Shown here: piece after piece, positions 1 to 9,067 of the stretch
Layout of the letters: the number at the start of each line of letters is the position of its first letter
Position numbering within the stretch: the stretch's first letter is position 1
Assembly (NCBI GenBank): GCA_032718475.1
Contig: JAUCBJ010008132.1
Span: forward strand, 1-42,976
From: Nemertoderma westbladi
Taxonomy: Eukaryota > Xenacoelomorpha > Nemertodermatida > Nemertodermatidae
Direction of reading: 5' to 3'
Length of the DNA: 42,976 nt
Notes under the pieces: model-generated
The model's input: the letters and a program-made list of their open reading frames with translations, nothing else
Told to the model about the DNA's origin: nothing
Databases searched by the model: none
Program-made: the position numbers and the translations under genes

Positions 1-65
1 CACTTTTCTTGTTGGTTGCATGTGGGCCTCATTCAACTAGAACTCATTTCGGCCCGTGCACCACA

Positions 66-147
66 CGGGCCTAAGGGATACTGGACTTGCGAGAAACGAG
101 ATTACGACAACTATGGAGAATCGGGAAACCTGAATGATCTCATTTCT
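66..147 (+). repeat. dispersed repeat, copy 1
   Basis: The segment starting at CGGGCCTAAGGGATACTGG and running through GAATCGGGAAACCTGAATGA recurs at 32411-32512 and, more divergently, at 32681-32750. The first two copies differ at only a few positions. It has no coding capacity and the family is not recognised. Confidence 0.7.
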
Positions 148-254
148 CAATCAAAATTCTGTCGACACCCCATAGGGAGCTTCTATTGGATATTCTTTGT
201 GCAATATTTCGCTTTATTTCATTCAGAATTGTAGGAGAGGAATGTTTTCTAACA

Positions 255-284
255 TACAATATACTATTGTTGTTGTATATTGTA
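255..284. repeat. perfect hairpin, 10-bp stem
   Basis: TACAATATAC and its exact reverse complement GTATATTGTA are separated by 10 nt. It sits immediately left of a dispersed repeat fragment. No function is assigned. Confidence 0.6.
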
Positions 285-285
285 C

Positions 286-336
286 AGACGGTAGTTTGCC
301 CAATGTTTCGTTTTCGTTATTAGGCTGCCCTGCATA
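286..336 (+). repeat. dispersed repeat fragment, copy 1
   Basis: About 50 bp including CAATGTTTCGTTTTC and TTAGGCTGCCCTGCATA. It is nearly identical to 14133-14186 on the same strand, so it is a dispersed repeat. The full element is not delimited. Confidence 0.7.
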
Positions 337-1792
337 AGAAGTGGATGTCCTTATATAGATATGCCAAGAATATACCAGAATAAATATAGATATACCAGAA
401 TATAGATTCTGGATCAACACCTCATGGAAATAAATCTTGGGTGGATGCCCAGAGACCCGAAGGTAACATTTCCTATCTCAAGCTCCACAATAATAAGATA
501 GGAAAAAATACAAAGAACGCACACAAAAGGAGGCAATTTTAAAGGGCAACTATCACAAAAATCAGGGAAACAAACACCTCATCAGCAAACATTTATACAC
601 TGTTCAAACTCACCAATAGTGTTTTACTGGACCTTCTTTCAAAAGCCGTGGGGATTACTTCGCCATACATCTTTATTGAGCTAATAATCAAGTCACTTAA
701 CTTCCTACGTAACCCTATGGACATCTTGGACAAACAACTCCCAGGTCTAGGAATCTGTACGCTACAATTCTTCCAACAAATCATCTTCAATGAGATCATA
801 GAGACACTCCTTAAAAATACCACTTGTGCAAACATTTCAATTATAAACCATAGACCTAAATAAACCTGCTTAATTAACGCGCTTAATGCTTAAATAAACC
901 TTCTTTAAACAATAAACATGAATTCTGCCTCATCCTAGAAGCAAAGGCAATCTCCCCCAACTTCAGAAAGCGAGTTAATGTATCTGCCATTGATACGGAT
1001 GGATTCCTGGACATCATAAAATGGCCCACATCCAAATTGAACTTAAAACAATCCAAACCAACTGTGACTTAGTAGCATAACACTGCATTCCTTAACTACT
1101 TACATTCCGGAAATCCTACTAAATACTAATATCCTACTAAAATAGGAAATTACATGACCCATCATCCATATGGACACCAATCTAACAACCAACCTTCAAC
1201 AAATATACAAGCAATAGTCCAAATTCTAAAAAAAGCAAAAACAAATTCCACCAAACTTGTTATAAAAATAAGAAAATAAGTCACAAAAAAGTGCAAACAA
1301 ATGTAGTAGTGGATAGGATAATCACAGGGCTAATGATAATGAGGGTGACAAATTAAACTATGTGGGCAGAAACAATTAAGTGCTAGAGAAAACGAATCTG
1401 AAGAAGAATTGATAATCCTAGATTCAGCCTCATCAACAGATTGTGACAGTAGTGAATGTCAGGAGTGAAGGTCATATGAGGTGATTCCAATAAGTCCCGA
1501 CCAATCTGATGATGAAATTATATCTATTTATATATATTCTATATTGGAGACCATTCCTTCAGTATAAAAAGTTATAGGGATGACATCATACTGTAATTGC
1601 TAATCTCAAGACAGACCTCCAGTCAATGGCTACTATGTGTTATATTTACTTTAAAGATTATAACTTAATCCTAAATAGCAAAAAGACTCACTACCTTCTC
1701 ATAAATGAAGATGGGGGCAGTGAATCTGATACGTGTCTAATCTATGGGTTTCAGGGCATAATATCACCAACACATCTGAAGACAGTTGTATG

Positions 1793-1817
1793 TATATATA
1801 TATATATATATATATAT
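1793..1817. repeat. TA microsatellite
   Basis: An uninterrupted run of about 12 TA dinucleotides. Confidence 0.95.
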
Positions 1818-2127
1818 CGGTCTGCCTCTACCTCCCCTGCCTCGCAACCTGGACAAACATTTTCAAAAAATCTCTTGACAATATCAGCCGATTGGAACTG
1901 CGAGGATTTGCAATTGATAGTGTCCCACTGAATGTTGTTGCCAAATTTTAGCAGTGTATCTGCTTATCAGCTGCTATGCGATGCGAGTCGCTCAAACATA
2001 CCAATACAACAGACATAGCGTGCTACTGATTAAATCTGCCACCACAATATACAACATATTGAACTGCTGCAATAGTAAAATTATTTATCTATTTGACTAT
2101 CTGTTGTCCAGCCAGCAAGGGATGTTG

Positions 2128-2140
2128 TTTGACGTAGATA
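2128..2140. repeat. target-site duplication, left copy
   Basis: TTTGACGTAGATA, identical to 5898-5910. It directly abuts the A-rich 3' end of the minus-strand LINE. Confidence 0.85.
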
Positions 2141-3798
2141 AATTTTTTTTTAATTTATTATTCCATTACTAAATTATAAAATCAGGCGAAGCACAAATGA
2201 TCACAAATTAATTAAGTAGAATAATTAAGATAGAAGCACAGGTTAACAATAAATATTTACAATAAAGAAACAGATATGTAATCAGTACATATCTGGGTCA
2301 ACACCCCGAATCCCCACCCCATCCCCAAACCCGAGGCCCCGCCATGGCCTCCTACCACCCTGGAGGCACAGAGAGGTCGCCCGAAGGAGACCAAACTGCA
2401 GCCGCCGCCTCACCGCACCCAAAACCTCTCCCAAACCCCGCTGTCTCATCCCGACCCTCTTAGAGCATAGCGTCTCCGCAAGGTGCCAGATGAATACAGC
2501 CGCCTCCGCACCCCACACACCGTCGGTGGAACACACCAACGGGGTGAAGTGCATCCTGCGCGATTCGCAGGCCTCCTGGTAGTGGGCCCGCTTGACCCGC
2601 TCCCTCTGGACGAGTAAGGTCTCCATTGAGGCGTTGGAGCGAACATAGGAAGTGGCGTCGAGATTTATAATCGATACGTCGAAAAACGCCACTACCTAGT
2701 TTGCCCAAACGCCCCTGGATACCAAATCCGCCCTCACCCCCTCCACCGCCTGCCCATCCGAGACCAGGTGACCTTCGGCCAGGGTGACCTCCCGCTCGAC
2801 GTTAGTCGCACCGAAGGCCTCCGCAAGAAGGTCACCAAACACGTCCCGGTTCTCATTGTGCCGGCGAATAACTAGCCCTCCGACCTTGCAGCTGAGAGCG
2901 TGCGCAGTGTCGAAGGGCTCGCCGCAGCCCTCGCAGTTTACTGGAAGGTCTGGGGGCGCCATACTATACCGCAACGCGAGGTTGTCCCGAAAAGACTGCG
3001 GGTCCAGGTCGGTGTGGTCTATGGGCGAGGGTTGCGCGGAGAGCCATCCACCAGTCTTGTATTTCGCCGCCCGGCTGACAGTTCGGCACCGATCAGGTGG
3101 GAACGCCGCCAGAGAGGCCTCGAATTTGGCCTTACAGGCGGCGTCCTGTGTCTGTCGACACTCGACAAGGGCTGTCTTGAGGCAGGTGGCGTGGTCAGCG
3201 ACGTGGAGACGCCCGCCAGTCTCTATGGCCACCACAATCCTCGCAGTACCGGAAGTCGATGCGAGATGGGCCGACCCGGATCGCTCGATGGGGTCCCGGA
3301 TGCCCAGACCACCGTGTCGGACCGGGAGAAGCAGGAGCCGATCGAGGGCCGGGCTGGGGGTCGAACCGAAGAGAGAGGGGATGTATCGGTTGACCAACAT
3401 CGACCGGATCGGAGCGAGTTCTGACTCGTGTGGGTTGCACACCCGGAGGATGTAGTCCCACTCAGCTTGCAGACAGCGGCTCATCGCTGAGTGGGCTGTC
3501 TGAGGGAACTCTGTCGCAACGTCCGCTAGGATGTCGATGGACTTCGTCCAACCAGACACCTTCTCCACTAGAAACGCACGCTTGCCAACGGAGTCGCCAA
3601 CATAGCCTCCAAGAAAGCAGTGGCCATGAGATATCCGGACACCGCTGGAGCCGAATATCTCGTGGGCAGTGTCTTCCAGTCCGTGTTTGATAACCAACTG
3701 GCTCTTACTCGGCTCGAGGAAGTATCCGATTGAGGGGCCGAATTCTTTCAGCATCAGCCACCACCGATGTACAGCTGCCAGTCTGCCAACAGCCGATA

Positions 3799-3821
3799 CG
3801 TCAGCGTATATCGTCAGCGTA
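3799..3821 (-). repeat. short tandem duplication that frameshifts the RT at YADD
   Basis: TACGCTGACG occurs twice on the minus strand, at 3821-3812 and 3808-3799, with a 13-bp offset. The first copy encodes YADD in the upstream frame, followed two codons later by TGA. The second copy encodes YAD in the downstream frame, which continues into VSAVGRL. Confidence 0.85.
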
Positions 3822-3870
3822 CCAGCACTGGCAGCATTCCGAGCGCTTGTTGCATGGTTCTTGCACCGCT

Positions 3871-4170
3871 GGTGAAGTCAGAGGAATGACAGACTCCGTT
3901 ACTGGCGCGACAACCGCCTGCACCGCCGGTGAAGTCGGAGGAACAATTGAGTCCGTTACAGGTGCGACTGGCGCCTGCACTGCTGGTGAAGTCAGAGGAA
4001 TGACCGAGTCCGTTACTGGCGAGACAACCGCGTGCACTGCCTGTACTGCCGGTGAAATTGGGGGAACAATCGAGTCCGTTATGGGCGCGACAAACGCCTG
4101 CACCTGCACTGCCGGTGAATTCAGAGGGACGACCGAGTCTGTTGCGGGCGCGATAACCGCCTGCACCGCC
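3871..4170. repeat. coding minisatellite, five 57-66 bp units inside the RT
   Basis: Five head-to-tail units start at 3871, 3928, 3985, 4051 and 4114, each beginning GGTGAA on the plus strand. Lengths are 57, 57, 66, 63 and 57 bp, all multiples of three, so the minus-strand reading frame stays open. Two subtypes alternate: AGAGGAATGAC-like in units 1, 3 and 5, and GGAGGAACAAT-like in units 2 and 4. The units encode variants of SPAVQ..APVTDSVIPL between RT motifs B and C. Confidence 0.9.
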
Positions 4171-5897
4171 TGTGAAGAAGCTGCAACGCTGCGGAGAACC
4201 CAGATCAGTGGCAACGAGGAACAACCATATCCACCCATTGCTAGTGGGTCGCCCTGCTTGTATCCCTCTTTGCTCCAGAGGGGAGGGTTCTCTCCTGGGA
4301 GGTAGAGAGCAGCGTGGCCGTTGTAGGCGTTGAACATAAACCGCGAGCATCTGTGCCAGTTGATACGGCAGCTCCACAGTGAGGCTGATCGGCTGATGGA
4401 GTTGAATGCGTTTTTGGCATCCACGAGCAGAATGCAGTCAGATTCCACCTGGTCGAACAGCCCAGTCATGGAGTGTACCGCGCCCTCGATTCCCGCCTTC
4501 AACCCGCCACACAGCTGTTCTGCCCCGCACACCTGGCCGATATCGGACCCGGTAGTAGAGATGATACAGTTCGCGAGGAGTCTGTAGGGGACCTCCCCGA
4601 CCCCGATCGGTCGGACACCCGGCTGTTTGTCGAGGGCGACAAGTCGACAGGCTCGGAGAGCCCGGATCTCCCCCCAAGGAATCACCGAGTTCGCTATCTG
4701 ACGCGCGAGGGCCGCAAACGCTTCCCGGAGCCGGCTACTGTGGGTATCGTACCGCGTCAATAGCGAGCGCCAGAACTCCGCGTCACCACCCACTGGCCCG
4801 GGACTACCCTGCATATTCTGCACGACCTTCAGGACAACCTGGGCGGTGATGTCGATGTCCTCAAAGGGGGGTAGACCACTGGCAGGGACCGCGAAGACGT
4901 CTTGGGGTGGGGTGATGGGGTCAGGGTGTTTCGACACCAGCACATCTCGTACAGTGATACCGATGCGCTGGCCCTCAGCATGGGAGTTGGGGTCCAGGAC
5001 ACAGCCGCCGTCCCTGTCGGTGACACCTCGAAGTGCAGCCCGGTTCTGGCGGGCAAGAACCTTACGGTTAAAGATACGGGCGGTGTTGTCGGTTGTAGTA
5101 CGACTTGGGCGTCCTCGAGAAGAAGTAAACTTCGAGGCACAGCGCTCTGCCTCGCGTGTCAGCTGTTCGGACTCACCCCGTTCCCACATATCTATTCGGC
5201 GCATCACGGTTCTGCGAATATCCGCCCCTTTAAACACCTGAGGATCGCGCTGGAACACTGTTGCAGCAAAGCAGAGGAAGCGCTCCGACGGGTGGACTCC
5301 TCGGTTGAGGAGGCCGATCTCGTCCGCGAGCATCCCCGCTGCTCTCCTACTGACGTTTCCGCCGGGAACAAAGTACCGCCGCGATGGCAGGTGTGTTAGG
5401 CGCTCGTGTATGTCCGCCCAGAAGGAGTCGGTAGAGGTGCCCGGTTCGTTGACCCAGACGCCTCCGAAGGCCGACTCGATGGATTCCACCGGGGAGAAAA
5501 GAGCAGTTGGAGCAAGGGGACCCTCAGGTTCGGGTACCAGAGTGGTATCCATGTCGTCTGAATTAGAGTCTAGGGAGGTGGACGAGGGCGAGGTTGGGTT
5601 TAGAACCGAGGGTTGAGACGACGAATTCGGAGAGGAATGATTCGTCGACAAACTGGCTGGAAGGACGGTTGCCATTGGTCCATTGGCGCATTGGTTGAGG
5701 GTTAGTGGAGTACACGAGGTGCAGGGAACTCCAGCTTTGGCGCACCTGCACCCCCGACAAGCCCCACTGCGGCAAGTGCAGCAGCGTTGCGTGGGCGCCA
5801 TTATTAGAATCAAAATAACAAGTCAGAAGTCAGCAGTACAGCAGTACTGCCTGTACGTACAGGTAGCCTAAAGCCAAAAGAAAAGTGCGAATGTCAT

Positions 5898-5910
5898 TTT
5901 GACGTAGATA
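5898..5910. repeat. target-site duplication, right copy
   Basis: TTTGACGTAGATA, identical to 2128-2140; it marks the 5' end of the minus-strand LINE. Confidence 0.85.
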
Positions 5911-6202
5911 TGTTTGATAACTACATCCGTACAGCGTGGGATCTAATTCGTCCTTCATTGACCAATCTGAGCACCTGCAAATTTAGCTTCAGATCCATCC
6001 CTAGAGATCTAAAGGACACCCAAGTTAGATCCCATGAGTCTAATAAATTCATATCGCCTATTTTACTCACAATCGATCTTGAATACCACCGCAGGTACAC
6101 CTACTGATAGACTACTTGCTAGATTTTTTCATAAATTAACACTTGTTAAATTGCTACTCTACAATGATTATTTAAGCATACTGATAATTTAAAGATGAGT
6201 TG

Positions 6203-6409
6203 TGTTATAGGATATTTTAGAGTAGATTATTATAGGACCTAAGAGGCCAAGCCTATATGCTAGTTAGTTCTGTAGTTGGTTGTACTGATTTTGGCTGTTG
6301 TGCATTGTACCGTGATATACCCTATTATACCAGTATACTGCCTGTCTGTGGTGATATCTTTGTTTTTTGATTATGCATGACACTCTGCGGGCCTTTGGAC
6401 CGTATGATA
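6203..6409 (+). repeat. 5' LTR of gypsy element
   Basis: Begins TGTTATAGGATATTT and ends CCGTATGATA. It matches 13665-13871 over 207 bp. It starts with TG but appears to end in TA (or AT) rather than the usual CA, depending on a one-base ambiguity with the target duplication. Confidence 0.9.
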
Positions 6410-6427
6410 TGGCATCCCTGGTTATCG
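6410..6427 (+). promoter_or_regulatory. putative primer-binding site
   Basis: TGGCATCCCTGG begins exactly where the two LTRs stop matching. TGG pairs with the CCA end of a tRNA in this class of element. I could not assign the donor tRNA. Confidence 0.55.
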
Positions 6428-7681
6428 AATTGCAACACCTGAAACTGCAGAACTGTTGTCTTAATACCTGCTGTCAGGCTCAGGCTGTACTGCAGTCTTT
6501 GGTCTTAATACAGTAATACCGACGACGGTCAGACGGTACTGCAGCACCGGCATTGCACATTGTCAAGCATTTGCAGATTTGCCTGACTTTCTGTCTTAAT
6601 TATCTGATTATAGTGGATTTTGAATCATTTACCCTGCATATTGCAGTATTGCGTTTTACCTCCTACCTCCAATATTGGATTATATTATTCCTGCAGTCCT
6701 GTATTTGATATTTCAACATTTATTTTACTGGTTAACCCAGTACAGCAGTAGGCTAACGCTACCGGCACCGGGCCTTGAAGCCTACCGGTACTGCTGGCTG
6801 GCTGAGTTACCCTGGCTGGCTGAGTTTTCTACATACACTTCAGCATTTCTACAGTTATATGATTATTTTATTATTTGTATCTGTGTATTGGCCTAAGGCA
6901 TAAGGCCACACTTTAGCACTTTTATTCATGCAAAGTGAATGAGTTGCAATCACTACAATCTCTCCTCTTTGCATAGCAGCTGCTTCAATTTGTAAGTTCA
7001 GAAATTAGGCCTAATGTAAGGCATATATATTTATAAAATTATATTAGCCTTTTGTTTGAATCCGGGTACCGGTACCGTACCTAAACCTACTTAATGTCGA
7101 CAAAGAATATTGATTAAAGAAGAATAATAAAGGTATGTTACGTTACACTGAATAAGTATTTATGAATTGAGTCCCTTCATGCTTCATTTCTTTACCGTTT
7201 ACCGGTATTCAGCTATTTACCTGCTGCTGACTGACAGCATCCCAGCTGAATTTGATTTATCTTTCCTATGTGAATTATTTTAATTGAGACTTAAAATTAT
7301 GTGGCAATATTTGAATTTATTGGATACTTGAATAGTCTACCTTCAAGAGTTCAAATGCTTTAGACTGTGATTATCTGATTAGCCATTACAGCATTAGCCA
7401 CAGACCAGACTGCTGTAGGCCTATAGGCTAAATGTGTTAATTTGAGATTTATTTATAACTTTATTTAAAGAAGTATATATAATGGTAATTTAATTGTCTA
7501 ATTGGGCAATACTGTTATTATTTTCATCTTACCCGAAGTTGCTGACTTGGTTATAATTGGTGGTACAGTCAATGGACTGACTGATTAACATTATTAATTG
7601 AAACATAGATATTAACTTTTATTGTTTCAGTAATTTTAACTGTTTGGATACTCCCTTATAGACTACAAATATTACATAATC
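6428..7681 (+). other. gypsy 5' leader, non-coding
   Basis: AT-rich, with many stops in all frames and several ACCGGTA palindromes (for example GGTACCGGTACC near 7065). It precedes the first gag ATG. It could hold packaging or translation signals, but none is recognisable. Confidence 0.6.
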
Positions 7682-9067
7682 ATGCCTACAAAAGCAGAAT
7701 TGGAAGAATTATTGTCAACATTAAAGTCAAAAAATGTACAAATGGTTAATATATTGAAACAAATTGGTATAAATCATGAGTTCTTAGGCATAAAAGATGT
7801 GGAAATAAATTTGAAACAAGAAATAAATGAATTTGAAACATCATGTATAAAAATAAGTTCTTCAATGGATAATGAAATTACTAGCCTGGTACATAAACAT
7901 AATCAACTTGAAACAGATTATGCCTGTTTAGAGAAAAAGTATATTAGTATGAGAAATGAGTTTGGATATCTACAGAGCAAACATGATAATTTACAGGAAC
8001 AAGTTGAAGAATGTCAAGGTGAAATTCTTTCAATGTCACAGCAACCAAATAATACTGTTTTAGAAATGTCTGCACCTGTAACATGTGAGCAATGTATACA
8101 ATTAAAGAGTAAGTGTATTTACTTGGGAAAAGAAGCTTCTAAATTACATGATACAGTTGAAGAGCATAAAGGAATTATCGAAAGTTTAAACCAACAGATA
8201 CAAAGTTCATTAATCATTGAGGAAAATGAAAAATATAAAGAATTAGTTACTTCATATGAAGAAATGAAATCACACTTGTCTGCATGTCAAAATGATTATC
8301 TAACAATTCAAGATGAACTTTTACTTTTGAAACGTGAATATAGATCTAGACGGGAATTTTTGAATAATTCCATTCCAGTACCCAGTGTTACACTGAAAAG
8401 TAGAAAAATCAATTTTTTTACAAAAGAGATATCAAGTTGAATTGAAGGTGTTAATAGTAAACCACTTGAATCATCTCCTATAGAATGTGATAAACCAGCA
8501 GGTAATATTAGTCCAATATTTCATCAACAAGAGTTGTATGATACTAGGAATGCCTGCCCTGAATTAAATCCAAATGCTAGAAATTTCAACTCATTTTCTA
8601 GTCAAGGTATCAATTCAACTAATTGGAGACAGCCATCAACAGAAATACCTAAATACAAACGACTTCCAGTCAATATAAACAAATATGATAATCTGAAAGA
8701 TGGCTCATTCTCAACATGGGTGGCTAATGCTGAACTTGAGTTGGATGTAGCTGGATATCATGGAGATAGAGAACGCATAAGTAAAATATTAAACAATCTG
8801 AAGAGTGGATCAACAATTTGTGATGCTGCTCGGGATTATTTTAGTAATAACCCTGATGTTACATATTCAGCTTTTGTCAGTTACCTAACTGTACATTTTG
8901 ATAAAGATGATACACCACAAGAAGCTCTTGATGCTTTACAGAGAATAAGACAACATAGTGATCAACAACTACAACATTACAAAGATTATGTTCAAAAAAA
9001 GGGCGCTGCTTTACTTGCTGCCCGGAACAGATGTAGAATACCTAATCAATCTAGTCAGGAAATATGA
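7682..9067 (+). CDS. gag: Gag, coiled-coil and capsid-like part, with in-frame TGA
   Basis: A structural protein that would form the retrotransposon particle. The ATG at 7682 opens 252 codons rich in Glu, Lys, Gln and Leu with heptad-like spacing, consistent with coiled coil. This is interrupted by TGA at 8438-8440. The same frame continues without another stop to 9065-9067, through a capsid-like region (around SFSTWVANAELELDVAG, about 8705). Capsid sequence then appears to continue in the +1 frame after the A7G3 run at 8994-9003, leading to a CCHC zinc knuckle (CYICG...H...C) near 9354. Gag is therefore split by a stop and a frame change. Both may be mutations or recoding sites; the identical LTRs argue that the copy is young. 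No close family was recognised beyond gypsy gag. Confidence 0.75.

Larger units (their letters stand above)
1..2127. other. AT-rich intergenic stretch, no gene
   Basis: No convincing coding region. The short open frames here have no recognisable domain and low-complexity composition. The stretch contains two dispersed repeat fragments (66-147 and 286-336), a perfect 10-bp-stem hairpin (255-284), a short direct repeat around ATACCAGAAT (about 371-405) and a TA microsatellite. Its right edge is the target site of the minus-strand LINE. Confidence 0.6.
2282..5801 (-). pseudogene. LINE polyprotein: Cys-rich N-terminus, reverse transcriptase, CCHC finger, RLE-like nuclease; broken
   Basis: It would copy element RNA into DNA at a nicked target. 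The start chosen is the ATG at 5801 (MAPTQRCC); the frame extends 4 codons further up only with non-ATG codons. In order: an N-terminal Cys cluster (CCTCRSGACRGCRC, then CTSC, about residues 7-31); a long linker; RT blocks PGVRPIG (about 4605), VDAKNAFN (about 4400), QGDPLAM (about 4245) and YADD (about 3812); a thumb region; a C-terminal finger CEGCG..H..C (about 2885-2940); and a nuclease-like pair ADLVSRGVW / AFFDVS (about 2730-2665). There are two lesions. A frameshift directly after YADD comes from a 10-bp direct repeat offset by 13 bp (3799-3821). An in-frame TAG lies at 2698-2696 between GVW and AFFD. Otherwise it is open to TGA at 2284-2282. An extra repeat block of about 100 residues lies between QGDPL and YADD. 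Family identity is recognised from motifs; nuclease type is inferred. Confidence 0.85.
2128..5910 (-). mobile_element. near-complete LINE with probable restriction-like endonuclease, 13-bp TSD
   Basis: A non-LTR retrotransposon on the minus strand. A 13-bp direct repeat TTTGACGTAGATA lies at 2128-2140 and again at 5898-5910, as expected for a target-site duplication. Inside it, the minus strand reads a short 5' leader (5897-5802), one long coding region (5801-2282), an AT-rich 3' UTR (2281-2141) and an A-rich end next to the left TSD. The insertion is about 3.76 kb. The coding part is clearly more GC-rich than the flanks. The architecture (N-terminal Cys cluster, RT, C-terminal CCHC finger, then a D...D endonuclease-like block) matches RLE-bearing LINEs (R2/NeSL/Hero-like) rather than APE-type LINEs. 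The exact clade is not resolved. Confidence 0.85.

Noticed and set aside
2784-3455. Long plus-strand open frame (223 codons), with other plus-strand frames at 2900-3424 and 3730-4305
   Set aside because: They lie opposite the GC-rich LINE coding region, have no domain, and are Arg/Ser/Pro-rich. They are antisense shadows of the polyprotein and its minisatellite.
7682-8440. A separate host coiled-coil gene
   Set aside because: It lies inside the gypsy element between primer site and pol, and the same frame continues after a single TGA into capsid-like sequence.
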